A program made the translations under genes and the position numbers. DNA of 64,000 bases from Xanthostigma xanthostigma (Eukaryota > Arthropoda > Insecta > Raphidioptera > Raphidiidae). The stretch spans positions 6,076,001 through 6,140,000 of the forward strand of contig OY754475.1 of NCBI GenBank assembly GCA_963575645.1, written 5' to 3'. The notes beneath the pieces are model-generated. The model worked only from the letters and a program-made list of their open reading frames with translations, had not been told where the DNA came from and did no database searches. Positions within the stretch are counted from its first letter, which is position 1, and each line of letters opens with the position of its first letter. This document shows, one piece after another, positions 44,163 to 54,703 of the stretch.

Positions 44163-44238
44163 ATGTTCATTCACCTGACATTTTTAACACTGTACTTTAC
44201 AGTTTTCTAAAATAAAATATTATTATTATTATTATTAG
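43706..44238 (+). mobile_element. 5'-truncated CR1/Jockey-like LINE with ATT tail
   Basis: Only the C-terminal part of the reverse-transcriptase protein and the 3' UTR remain. The tail TTCTAAAATAAAAT with (ATT)n ends at 44238. The 5' truncation is typical of LINE insertion. The same kind of ATT tail is present on the SINE and on the LINE fragment at 11990. Confidence 0.82.
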
Positions 44239-44331
44239 GGCACAGGCAGCAAGAAAGTAAAGGTTTAAAGTTCTAAAACTGTACTAGATTACTGACGTAC
44301 TAGAAAAATTAAATTTAGTATTTAGATCTAG

Positions 44332-44653
44332 TATAGTACGCGCTACGAATCTAAAGGGCTCGGAAGTTAGATGCGAATGCAGGCTTGCGCTTGTACAGTC
44401 TACAACTACAAACTTGCAACTCAACAAAACTAGCATAGCAACAACAATTTGACAATAGCGTACTCGACTGTACTTTTAAGCAGGAAAGCGACAAGTGACA
44501 AAGGCAACGAGCGATCACGGCCAATCACCGACGAGCGCACGTTTCGTGCATGTAGCTGGGAGGTGGTGGGAGTATCAACGGCTCTAAAATGTGCCTTTGC
44601 GACGCTGTTTGTGGCTAACTTCCGAACCTTTTAGATCCGTGGCGCGTACTATA
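44332..44653 (-). mobile_element. MITE family D, copy 4
   Basis: Reverse-orientation, full-length copy, with ends TATAGTACGCGCTACGAATC and GATCCGTGGCGCGTACTATA. TATA at both edges is consistent with a TA target. Confidence 0.88.
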
Positions 44654-44799
44654 CGAACGTAATGACGTTGGCAACACTGGAATTTGCTTAACTGTCCGCT
44701 CACCTATAATAATATTATGTATTTGTACCCAGTTGTACTCTATACTCCTGATGCATAATAGTGTTTGTGTACAGGCAGGTCACAAATGCTTTTTCTCTG

Positions 44800-45042
44800 T
44801 CGAAAGTCCATGCTTCGGCGTCAATTGAAAGTCTAACATTTACGCATTGGTGTGAGTACACGCACTGATGCCGGAAGTACGTACTTTCGACCGGCTATAA
44901 AGAAACATAGTTTTCTTCACACCTCAATCGAAAGTACCTACATATACTTCGGCATCAATTGTAAGGCTGAAAGTCTAACCTTTATGGGATTACACGCACT
45001 GATGCGGGAAGTATGTACGTTCGGGCGGCAGTCAAGAAAAAT
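44800..45042. repeat. Imperfect tandem pair, about 140-150 bp
   Basis: GAAAGTCTAACATTTACGCA, ACACGCACTGATGCCGGAAG and TACGTACTTTCGACCGGC recur as diverged versions at about 44970-45028. Confidence 0.65.
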
Positions 45043-45696
45043 TACCCATCATCTGTTGTTTCCATAGCAACCCTATTACATTGTGGCTAATAGTCGTGCA
45101 CAGCTGTCATTCGTGTTTTTACGCATAACGTCAAAGCTGCTTGCTTGGAATTTATCTGTGTTTTTATGTTATTAATAAGCAATTAATTAATGTAATTAAT
45201 AAGCGTACTTTAGACCGAGGTATGAAGAAAAATAGTATACACCACACCGGGTTTGAGAGCCTTGATCTGCGCGCCGTGATGCGTAATGCAAGAATTTCAA
45301 ACTTTCTGCTATATACTCCACACCGACCCAAAATCCTGATTTTTGCCCACAATTTTTTCTTGTTGTCATTTTGATAAAAAAAATTCATGTTCACTTTTTT
45401 CAAGCTAAATTTTGATCAAAATGAGTTTCATGTAAGTTATAAGAGTTATTATTATGATCAATTTTATTTTTGATTTAAAAATTCCATTTTTCTGGATAAG
45501 CACTGTCCAACTAGATTTTCTGACAACGCTGTCGGGAACATTGGGCTACTCAAATAATTGAAATATTTACGCATCGTGTGAGCTTTACGGGAAGACGTTC
45601 CCTCGTCACTCCGTAGGTCTCGTAGCCTGTAGCTTCTCATACATATATAGGCACGTAGTATGCTAGCATGTAAATGTTATATTATGTAGGTACACT
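45043..45696. other. No feature recognised
   Basis: A short run of AATTAATTAATGTAATTAATAAG and AT-rich sequence. The opposed frames at 45141-45403 are not convincing. Confidence 0.4.
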
Positions 45697-46405
45697 ATCT
45701 ATACTATAACATTATGCAGAGGCAAAGTTTATAAGTTTAAAGTTCATATTGAGAAGGAGTGCAGAAAGATAAAATTTATGTCAAATATGTGCTATAAATA
45801 CATTAAATTAAATAAAACATACATTCATACACTGTAAAAAAGTATTCATTGTTTACGTTCATACCCCGTAAAAAATTAACGGAACTATCTATACTATAAT
45901 ATTATACAGAAGCAAAGTTTTTAAGTTTAAAGTTCATATTGAGTAGTGCAGAAAGATAAAATTTATGTATAATAATAATAATAATGAGTTTAACGTCCGT
46001 TTCTCGACTTTATGTCATAACAGACGCCATTCGCACCATTACTGTTTTTTTTCTACCACACTTCCCGTTATTTTCTACAATTTTTTTAAACTTCAACTTA
46101 ATTGATAGCAATGGGCGAATGAGGGAATTTTTAGGAAATTAGGAGAAGGTAGGCAAATTTTGAGCATAGGAGTTTGACAGGTAATCGGCCATGGCCTTGA
46201 ATATGGAACCATCTCGATATTTATCTGGAATTGTTGAGGAAAACCTCAACAAGATGGCCGGTACAGGAATTACCGTTTCTCGGCGAAAGGCAGTGGGAAA
46301 AAGTCCCAGAATTTATGTATAATATGTGTTACATTAAATAAAATTAAATAAAACATACACTGTAAAAAATATTCATTGTTTACGTTCATACACTGTAAAA
46401 AATGA
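45697..46405. repeat. Tandem duplication, about 190-bp unit, interrupted by a SINE
   Basis: CTATCTATACTATAACATTA with GCAAAGTTT and CATATTGAG begins at 45697 and again at about 45886. The second unit is split by the SINE at 45974-46309 and resumes with AATTTATGTATAATATGTG. The duplication therefore preceded the SINE. Confidence 0.8.
45974..46309 (-). mobile_element. 5'-truncated SINE with 14-bp target duplication
   Basis: Reverse copy of the SINE at 7637: ATT tail at 45974-45985 (as AAT), body with GGTAATCGGCCATGGCCTTG. It is truncated at CTGGGACTTTTTCCCAC so that the tRNA head is missing. AATTTATGTATAAT flanks both sides (45960-45973 and 46310-46323). Confidence 0.92.
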
Positions 46406-46448
46406 ACGGAGTAAATGCGGTTGAACTACGTTCGAATTTCGAGCACAG

Positions 46449-46700
46449 ACCGGTAGTTAGTATAGATATAGAATAATTTTGACTAAGCACGTTTGTTTTT
46501 TGATCACAATTTGTATACAGATTTTTTTCGGTACAGTAGTGTACGTGCGCATGATAATAATCTACTGTCATGCAACGGGGCCGGTAGTTAGTTATAGATG
46601 ATAGATATAGAACAATTTTGACTAAGCATTTTTGTCGTTTGTTCATATTTCTTTTTTCGGTACAGTAGTGTACACTGGTGCATGATAATACTGCCACGCT
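46449..46700. repeat. Tandem duplication, about 131-bp period
   Basis: CCGGTAGTTAG, AATTTTGACTAAGCA and TTTTTCGGTACAGTAGTGTA each occur twice in order. The long minus-strand frame 46386-46892 is created by the duplication. Confidence 0.78.
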
Positions 46701-46969
46701 CCGTATAGAAACTTCTAAGTAAACATTCGTGTTAGATTGTGCACTGTACATGTACAGTACCGTATTCATCACAAAAGACTGATCGGACGTGTTCTTCGTT
46801 CTAACAACACGGATATGTACGTCGTACACTACTCTAATCTCTCGTCGCCTTGCTTGCTTTTGTTTATATCTGAGCAACTTCCCAGCCTCCAATCGTCTTT
46901 TCTGTACATAGTTTAAATAATTTTGAGGAATTCAAACGACAATTATGTATCTCTTAATTTTCGCGAAAT

Positions 46970-47177
46970 CACCGTTTTTTCGTCGACTTGCATTGCAAAA
47001 TTGGTCTCCGCACAAAAAGCGCTTTTATTTTAACGCGATAATGTAGAGCCTACGTCTATCCCGAAGGTAGATTCTAAATATTGGTGAAGAAATTTTTGAA
47101 ATCGGTTGAGTAGTTTCGGAGATTACCTCCTACATCCAAAAGTACAAACTATATATACCTATTATAATATATTAGTA
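46970..47177 (-). mobile_element. Helitron 5' end fragment
   Basis: On the minus strand GTAGGAGGTAATCTCCGAAA and CTACTCAACCGATTTCAAAA follow an AT-rich start near 47177. It is collinear with 18275-18451, including GCAAAATTGGTCTCC. Confidence 0.6.
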
Positions 47178-47184
47178 TATATAT

Positions 47185-47587
47185 GCTGGGTTGCAGAAAG
47201 GATTGTCAAAAAAACTGATTTGACAATGACCTTAGATTGTGAACCTACATATTTCTCCATATGAAAAGCATTGTAGAGTTTCAAATCGATTGAAACGATA
47301 TTTTTCTTAAACTATGTATACATGTATTTAGCATCGTTTTTTGTACAGTTTTCACTTCGAAACAACTTTTTGTTTACGCATTTTGATCAAAATTTAGCTT
47401 GGAAAGCGATATTTTTCTATGTAGAACAATCATTTGTTTTTGGGCGAGTACCATCTAATGTCCTGGATGACAGGGAGTTTGATTACGACATTAGACTGCC
47501 CCTGATGTATAGAAACTGTAATTATATGATCACAATCTAAGGTGATTGTCAAATCAAATTTTTTGACAATCCTTTCTGCAACCCAGC
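47185..47587. mobile_element. MITE family G, intact copy
   Basis: GCTGGGTTGCAGAAAGGATT and TGTCAAAAAAACTGATTTGA at the left are mirrored by the right end ATCCTTTCTGCAACCCAGC, about 55 bp inverted. The 47322-47540 frame is internal and of no recognised family. A second, split copy is at 29464-29970. Confidence 0.87.
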
Positions 47588-47639
47588 AATAATTATTAAA
47601 AAAAATGAAATTAGGATATTGAAAACTAATTTAATGCGC

Positions 47640-47755
47640 TCACATCCTGACGGTCCTTGTTAAATATCATGACGAAATTTTAAAAAATCGGATGAGTAGT
47701 TTCGGAGATTACTTCCTATATCCAAACTTACAAACTTTACCTCTTTATATTATTG
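47640..47755 (-). mobile_element. Helitron 5' end fragment
   Basis: On the minus strand it begins near AATAATATAAAGAGGTAAAG, then TTTGTAAGTTTGGATATAGG and AAGTAATCTCCGAAACTACT. It is adjacent to the hAT insertion at 47764. Confidence 0.65.
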
Positions 47756-47763
47756 GTATAGGT

Positions 47764-48395
47764 AGATCAAGGGCCGGCATCCCGCGGCCCGTGACTGTTT
47801 TATAAATAAAAGTCTTTTATACCTACCTACATAAATAAATAATTAAATTAATTTTCACACATCCTTTTTCTTATGATATTGAGGATGTACTTAGTCATTT
47901 ACAACGGGATTGATCTCCAATCTAATGATACTCTCAAAAACTCTTTCTTTGAAATCAAATATCTTGTTTTTTATGTCAGTTTGCCATCTAATTTTGACGA
48001 ATTGAAAAGGTTTGATCTGCAATTAATTACAATTTTTGTTAGTACTTACTTACGTGAACAAACCTTTTCGATTCTCAATTACAGAAAAAATAAATATGCT
48101 TTTCGTCTCACAGATGAGCATTTGAGAGCTATTCTACGAATTGCAACTACAAACCTGGAAGCTAACACAGAACAAATAGTCACTCAAATACAATCTCAAA
48201 CGTCACACTGATTTTTGTAAAAGAACAGTTCTATTTTAAAGTTCTCAGTTAAATTTTTAATATAATTCAAATGAAATGTTTTCGAATTTTTAATATCACA
48301 AATACCTATTATTAAAATTATGAACAAGGGCGGCCCGCCTTTATTTCAACTTGCCACTATGTGGCCCTTGCTTGCCAAAAGATTGCCGACCGCTG
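47764..48395 (+). mobile_element. hAT (GTF2IRD2/ZBED-like group) remnant
   Basis: The right end GCCAAAAGATTGCCGACCGCTG is a typical hAT terminus. The left end AGATCAAGGGCCGGCATC is degenerate. The flanks GTATAGGT (47756-47763) and GTATAGAT (48396-48403) match at 7 of 8. It contains the transposase C-terminus. Confidence 0.78.
47873..48211 (+). pseudogene. hAT transposase C-terminal fragment
   Basis: IDLQSNDTLKNSFFEIKYL and FDLQLITIFVSTYLREQTFS with RLTDEHLRAILRIATTNLEA match the C-terminal dimerisation region of hAT proteins related to vertebrate GTF2IRD2/FAM200/ZBED5 (LIDLQCDxxLKxxF...ALxMxSLFGSTYxCEQxFSxMKxNKSKxRSRLTDEHLxxxLRIATT). The frame runs to a natural-looking stop after QTSH. The catalytic core and BED finger are missing; about 112 residues of a roughly 600-residue protein remain. 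Confidence 0.87.
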
Positions 48396-48403
48396 GTATA
48401 GAT

Positions 48404-48837
48404 TATTAAAAAATAAATTTGAAAACCAATTTGACGTTCTTACTAATTCTCTCAAAATTGTGTAGCGTCAGACGTATAACAACAACATCCTAACTATCTC
48501 TGCTATTTGCTAAGGTGCATTTTCGGTCTATATGTAAATGTTTCACAAGTTTGTATTTTCCTCTGAAGAGTCGCTAATTCATCAGCATTTTAATTTTCTT
48601 GAGATGCAATGTTGTGTACGAAACCACATGTAGGCAGTTTGGCAGCGAGCACCGTTTCGCAGAATTCTAAACAGCAGCGCGCCAACGTTATTCAGCAATT
48701 GCATTACGGTTTTTCATTACAGAATAGCTGTTAACAGCATATGCTCCACATAATATAAACCCCTTTATTGCAGCAAATGTACAGTGGGGTACCCTTTTAT
48801 TTGCAAGATTTTTTCTACCATACTATATCCTTCCACT
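48404..48837. other. No feature recognised
   Basis: AT-rich unique-looking sequence. Confidence 0.4.
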
Positions 48838-49033
48838 ATAGGGTGTTCTTTTAATTTTTGTTTTGTTTTCGGTCCTATTGGTTAATGTTTAAGCATTGGA
48901 CCTAGAAAAAATTCTCCCAAAATTTGAAACCTGTGAACGGCGCAAACTGAGTTTGAAATTTTGAAAGAATTTTTCTAGATCTAATTCTAAAACAGGAGCC
49001 AATAAACCAAAAATAAATAAATAAACACTCTAA
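48838..49033. mobile_element. MITE family J, about 196 bp
   Basis: Left AGGGTGTTCTTTTAATTTTT and GGTCCTATTGG are mirrored by CCAATAAACC and AAATAAATAAACACTCT at the right, flanked by TA. The inner AAAAATTCTCCCAAAATTTG block is also inverted. Confidence 0.75.
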
Positions 49034-49096
49034 TGTCCACTAGTGTAAGTAAGTGGTTCGCTACCTCTATTCTGTTCGTAATCTTTTTTTGCGAAC

Positions 49097-49484
49097 AACT
49101 TCATCTTGTTAATTTTGATGTTACAGAGTGCGTGCGCTTCTGCGACTAACTTCGTCCTGTTAAGATTGATGTTACAGAGTACGCGCGCTTCTGCGACTAA
49201 CTTCGTCCTATTAAGTTTGATGTTACAGAGTACGCGCGCTTCTGCGACTAACTTCGTCCTGTTAAGATTGATGTTACAGAGTGCGTGAGCTTCTGTGACT
49301 AACTTCGTCCTGTTAAGATTGATGTTACAGAATACGAGCTCTGTTGTGAGTAACTTCATCATGTTAATTTTGATGTTACAGAGTGCGTGCGTTGTGCGAC
49401 TAACTTCGTCTTGTTAAGATTGATGTTACAGAGTGCGTGAGCTTCTGCGAGTAACTTCGTTCTGTTAAGTTTGATGTTACGTCG
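49097..49484. repeat. 51-bp minisatellite, about eight units
   Basis: TTGATGTTACAGAGTGCGTG, GCTTCTGCGACTAACTTCGT and CCTGTTAAGA repeat with starts near 49118, 49168, 49219, 49270, 49321, 49372, 49422 and 49473. The 50-51-bp period equals 17 codons, so one minus-strand frame (49030-49362) stays open with the unit CNINLNRTKLVAEARVL. Confidence 0.92.
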
Positions 49485-51159
49485 TAAAAATTCACTGTCG
49501 TCATTTTTTCGCGCCAAAAGTAGTATAACTTCCTAAAAAAAAGAGCTTGACTTGCAGACTTTACGGAATTCCGTTTTTCAAACGCTCTTAAATTTTAAAA
49601 ATATCACCTTGTTTATTTTGTACGTGCGAAAGGCGCCGGTTCCATTGTAGATAGTGTTGATAATTTGCACGTTTTGGCGACGCGTCTTCAATGAAACGAA
49701 CGGCTCCCCCAAGTATTACGGGAATCAGGCGACGTATAACACTTTACGGTTATTATTCTACACTCAATACACCGAAACATTTACGCGGTACATCCGAAGA
49801 CACAAGGTATTTCTTATAAGAGGCGACAGTCGAACAAGAAAGACGATTTTCGCCGAAGACGAACTGTGAAGAACCAGTCGTTTGTTTTCGGATAACATTC
49901 GGATCGATACGTAATTTGAAAAACGAGTGTGCTTTAGACCACACGACTGAAATATAACTTCTTCCTGCCATAATTTGTTATTATTCACCCGAAAGTTCAC
50001 AAAATATGAACTTTAAAATGATTTTACTTACGTAGAATATTTAATGTATTGAACAAAATATTATTTTATAAAATTGTTTAAGAACGAAATGAACAGTCTA
50101 ATGTAAGAAGTAAGAAATTTAAACATAAAGATAATGAAAACAAAAGTAATACATTGCAATTACTTAGCTCTCGTTGGATTTTAAGCTTGAATCTTTATGA
50201 AATATTATTTAAAGTAGGTTTACAAAACGTTTTTCTATCACCCGATAGCGCCACTGGCAAGAAAAGTATGTGTCATTCTATTGTTAGTACTGCTTATATT
50301 TTCGGCCACCTGATGGCGCCACTAGCCAGTGAAGTATTTGACATTCTCTTTCTGTCTTCACTGACTTATATCTCCCTCTCGACTTCCGTTCGCCTCGCCC
50401 GATCACACTTCCGTAAATCTCTCGTCAGGCATTCCCCAGCTTAAGTCAAGCGTGCGTAAAGAAGTTTTACTTCAATAATATTTTCATTGGGCAATTCATT
50501 CTCTTTTTACTCAAACTGTCCCAGAAGGAGGAGGTTAATGTTTTCCGAGCCTAAATGGCTCGATTGATTTGAACATAATATGAGGTGCCGTTTAATTCGT
50601 CTTAATTGTGAGAGTGACGAGATTTATTTTCGGTCTTTTTAAAGATCAAAGGATGTAGTTTTTCTTTTATGATATGCAAACCTTACTTAAAGTGACCAGA
50701 ACTAGAACGATATTTATAGAAATTTCAATGTTTTCCGATTTTTTCGTTTGAATAGATTCCAGTAGGAAGTGCATGTAACCAAGTACACTGTTATGAAAGC
50801 TTTGGAAAGCTTAGCATCAACCCCAAAGCTCCTTTGCAACTTATTATATATACACAGCTAGGTACTAGATAAAAGTAAAGTTTGTTTTGGGAAATATTAT
50901 TTTTTAGTTTATTGTAAACAAGATTCTTTGTACAAAACATTTTCAAACGACATTTTTCCATCTTTAGAACAGCTCGTAAGAATAACAAGAAATTTTCTTA
51001 TATGCTATTATTTCGTACTTATTTTAAAATAACTAGAAGTGCAATTTTACTTCATAAGTTTCATGAACTAAGTTAATATCTGTGACCAAGAGGCAAAAAC
51101 GCTTGTGTCGGTTTTTTATTTTACTTCTTGCTATCTTATTTTGACAGAACCGGGACTAT
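49485..51159. other. Unassigned stretch with scattered repeat fragments
   Basis: GATAGCGCCACTGGCAAGAA and GATGGCGCCACTAGCCAGTG at 50245-50330 belong to a degenerate repeat also seen at 53120-53500. TTTTTACTCAAACTGTCCCA with GAAGGAGGAGGTTAATG at 50503-50540 is repeat E. No gene was recognised. Confidence 0.4.
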
Positions 51160-51410
51160 TTTCAGTGATTGTTAGTCTGCTTGTATTGAGCAAGAACCAA
51201 TCAGGAAAGAGAATCTTGTCACGTGGGCTCACAAACAAAGATGGCGTCATAGTATGTGTTCTGTTAATAAACGTTCACTTTTGTCACTGCGCGCGCACCA
51301 AACTCATCTACAAAAAAACTAGCATCGTGTGAAGCGAATACATGAGAGCCATCGCGAAACCCGGCGTCACAGCATGCTTGAAAACCAGCCTCGCGCCTAA
51401 AAAAATTGTA
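51160..51410. mobile_element. Fragment of the TGCACACGAGG MITE family
   Basis: GAGCAAGAACCAATCAGGAA, CACGTGGGC, TGTCACTGCGCGCGCACCA and GTGTGAAGCGAATAC match the element at 29480-29913 in the same order. The termini are missing. Confidence 0.65.
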
Positions 51411-51507
51411 CATAAAATTTATTCTAACAACAAGATGGTTTTACGGACACCTACCACTACTAAAATTTATTATTAATAAACAATATATAAAACACAAAAT
51501 CAAAATT

Positions 51508-51641
51508 TGTCCGGACAAAAACTTTTGAACGGTAGGTCCGATCATCATAAAATTTGGACACAACATTCATCTCAGTAAACTAAGATGATTGTTTCGTTTT
51601 TTTTTTGCACCCGGGTGCAAACAGCCAGGCTTGCTTGTAGA
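51508..51641 (+). mobile_element. Helitron fragment
   Basis: GACAAAAACTTTTGAACGGT and TTGGACACAACATTCATCTC match the 21770-21820 Helitron. It ends in the hairpin-like GCACCCGGGTGC and CTTGCTTGTAG, a variant 3' region. Confidence 0.65.
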
Positions 51642-51943
51642 AGGTCTTTAAAAAGTCTGACATGAGCGGTTTGGTTTTTTGAACGCAGATATAATTTTGC
51701 GCAAATATTTGAATCGCAAATAGAATAATTTGTCTAGTTTAACGTCGTAGTTTCAAAGCGGTGACGAACATTCATAAGATGTACATGAACAAGCTATTAT
51801 TTAACTATTCCTCTATGGTATGCAATTACAAAAACTTTAAATTGAATATTTAAATACGAACGCAAAAGTTCAAGTCTCAATGTTAGCATGTCTAATAACA
51901 CGTTTCCGCTTTATTGTCAAATGTTGTACTGTCGAAACTACCA

Positions 51944-52817
51944 CCCATACCAATATTATAAAAGCCCTAGTAACTTTGTCTGTTTGTTTGTTTGTTACGC
52001 TTTCACAACCAAATCGCTGGACCGATTGTAATGAAATTTAATATGGAGTTAGTTTAAAGGCTGCAGAAGGACATGGGCTACTATTTTTTTTTCAAAATTA
52101 AATCCCTATGGGGATGAAGGGGGGGTTGTAATATTGTATGAAGTTACGCTTTTACAGTCAGACCGCTGGACCGATTGTGATGAAATTTAATATGGAGTTA
52201 GTTTAAAGGCTGCGGAAGGACATAGGCTACTATTTTTTTTTCAAAATTCAATCCCTGTGGAGATGAAGTGAGGGTTGTAATATTGTATGAAGTTACGCTT
52301 TTACGGTCAGACTGCTGAACCGATTGTGATGAAATTTAATGTGGAGATAGTTTAAACTCCGGGGAAGAACATGAACTGCTCTCTTTTTCAAAAATTGAGA
52401 GTGTTAAATGCTTTCTCATAAATTAAGATTAAAAGTAGGTATTCCGGTTTTTTTAATGCGAAATCTTGATGCGCCCAAATTATATAATGGTAAACGTTTA
52501 CAACTTTCTCCTCTGGGTATAAATATTGTTAGGGCTATTATAACTAAAGGAGACGGTGTTACACGAATACCAATTATACCAACGGATTTACCTGTTCTGT
52601 TTAAAAGATTTACAATTTCGATTAAAAACTGTTTTCGGAATAACTATAAACAAAGCCCAGAGGCAAACACTTAAGATAGCTTGGCATTCATTTAATAAAA
52701 CCATGTTTTTCGCACGGCTAACCGTATGTGGCTTACTCACGTGTATCGAATCGACAAAATATTTGTTGTACAAAAAAAATTTCAAATATGAAAAGGTCTA
52801 TTCGGAAGTTGCCGAAT
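51944..52817 (+). mobile_element. Helitron with 149-bp tandem repeat and helicase remnant
   Basis: Starts CCCATACCAATATTATAAAA with GTCTGTTTGTTTGTTTG. The block starting TTACGCTTTCACAACC repeats at 51995, 52144 and 52293 (period 149). It then runs into a degraded helicase C-terminus. The 3' CTAG end was not identified, so it is 3'-truncated or rearranged. Confidence 0.82.
52390..52816 (+). pseudogene. Helitron (Pif1-type) helicase C-terminal remnant
   Basis: LRLKVGIPVFLMRNLDAPKL, YNGKRLQLSPLGINIVRAII and IPIIPTDLPVLFKR (first frame) continue after a frameshift near 52605 as LQFRLKTVFGITINKAQRQT and then KYLLYKKNFKYEKVYSEV. This follows Helitron helicases: LxLKxGxPIMLLRNLxxxxLCNGTRL...IPLIPSDxPFxFKRxQFPVxLxFAMTINKSQGQTLK...NxVYxEVL. 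The TINKxQ motif survives with R for G. The Walker A part and the Rep domain are absent. Confidence 0.9.
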
Positions 52818-53100
52818 AGACGGACGGACTTACAGCAAATTCTCACCATAAAAGGCACCTCAAAAATATAATAATGCATATGTAGAAAAGTGACGTCTAG
52901 CGTGATTTTTAATGTACTAAAATATTCTTCTACAATTTGAAATATGTTTATTGTGAAATCTTCCATTCGAAATCGTCCTCATTTTTCTGTATTTTATTTA
53001 AGCTCCAGAGTCTAGACTCTAGCTTCTAACGGATTGAAACAGTTACTGGGAATACAGCGAGGGACAAAACGAAAATAGATATGTTTAGTAACTGCGTTCG
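52818..53100. other. No feature recognised
   Basis: Ordinary AT-rich sequence. Confidence 0.4.
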
Positions 53101-53109
53101 TAGTTTTGA

Positions 53110-53500
53110 ACATATTTTTTTTCGCCACGTGATGGCGCCACCAGCAAACAAGCTAGTTCTCATTCAAACGGCAGATACAAAATTTAACAGCTAAATCGCA
53201 GTTTTTATTTAATTATTTAGTGCTTTATAAAGGATCGTCCTCAAAAATTACTTAATTGAATAGAAGAATGACTGAACACAAAGTGTTAATTTCCTAACGT
53301 TTGACACATACCTTACTTATTCTAGCGCCATCAGGTAACTAATGAAAGATATACCTTACTTGATACTAACGCCGTATGACGAATGAAAAAGGGAAGCTGT
53401 TGAAACATGCTTTACTTGCCCAAGGAATAAAAACGTTTGATACATACTTTACTTGATTCTAGCGCCATCAGGTAACTAATGAAAAATGTAAACGTTTGAC
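53110..53500. repeat. Degenerate repeat with GCGCCATCAGGTAACTAATG motifs
   Basis: TTTGACACATACCTTACTTA with TTCTAGCGCCATCAGGTAAC and TAATGAAA recurs about three times at 53305-53500, and related GCGCCACCAGC blocks lie at 53125 and 50250-50330. The unit borders are unclear. Confidence 0.55.
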
Positions 53501-54703
53501 ACCAGAACCGTACCGACAATGAGACAAGTGGGGCGGTGCCCCGAGACTCCCGACGAAAAGGGGCCTCGAAGCCTTTTTAAACCCTCTCTGCGTCTTAAGT
53601 TAGTAGAAACGCTCTACTTTTGTAAATAGTAAATAAAAATAGTAATAAAATAATAAATTAATTAATAAATAGTAAATAAAATTTAAATAAAACAGGTTGG
53701 CCTCTACCAGATTAATTACTACTTTGCATCACAATGCCTGAGTTTTTTTTTTACTCCGACTGTACATTTAGGTTCGCGTGAACATTTTCACTAAATAAAT
53801 ATTTGTATCATAAATTTTATTTATATAAGGAATTTTATGGCACTATTTTCATATCTGTTTTTTTTTTGTAAGGTAAAAAGCCTATTATAAAAAGAACGTA
53901 TCGCATTTTCTTTCTTTTTTTTTTTTGAAATTTAAATTTTTAAAAATTTGTCAGACAAATTTCCCGTAGGAATATAGAGACTTGAAAAATATATTATCTT
54001 TTCAATTCGGAAACAGAATATCGAAGATATTTCAATATAATCGATGTCTTTTTTTTAAACCGCTTAATTTTGTGACTCAAGTTATATTAAATATCCCGAA
54101 ATGATTCTTATTTTTTATTGTTCCTTTTTTGAACTGAACGGTTTTTTGTGCAACAGTTGTGAGCGAGCGTAGAAGATTGTTTTTTCTTAAAGAGAAATGC
54201 TTTCTTGATAAATAATTGACATAATTGAAGTAGATATTGTGTATTTTTTATTATCAGTTTTTTTCATTCTCTTAGGTATATGAAAAATGTTAATTTTAAA
54301 ACACGTTTTGTTAAAAAAATATTGACTTATTTTTTGTTAAGCAAGGTGAAAAATTACAAATGTAAATTTTTTTGGTATAAATTTTATTTGCAAATGAAGA
54401 ACTGCTGACAAATAATAGTTGAAAATTCCTACATTTAATTTAAAGACGGATTCCTACTAGAAAATAATACACTTCGACATTTTTTCTCGTTTCGTATTAA
54501 ATTCGATTTACATAATTTATATTTGAGTTTTTGCCCATAATTCGGAACGCTTTTTTTAAATTAACGTGAATTCATCGGAATTGCTCGACTCTGATCGGAG
54601 CAGCCGAACGTAAATCTATGAATCTGATTTTAACCGTTTGGCGAGGTATTCAAACGTGTTAGAAAAATGCGTGCCGAACTGTTTTTTTTTTAATATATTA
54701 ATA
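53501..54703. other. Mostly unassigned AT-rich sequence
   Basis: 53505-53580 (CGTACCGACAATGAGACAAG, GGGGCCTCG) is related to 10347-10386 and 10906-10920. The remainder has nothing recognisable. Confidence 0.4.

Noticed and set aside
46386-46892. 168-codon minus-strand open frame
   Set aside because: It is created by a 131-bp tandem duplication, the protein repeats accordingly, and it has no family similarity.
49106-49288. Plus-strand 60-codon frame in the minisatellite
   Set aside because: It results only from the 51-bp period being divisible by three.
49097-49484. CRISPR-like array
   Set aside because: The units are contiguous with no unique spacers, and the genome is eukaryotic.
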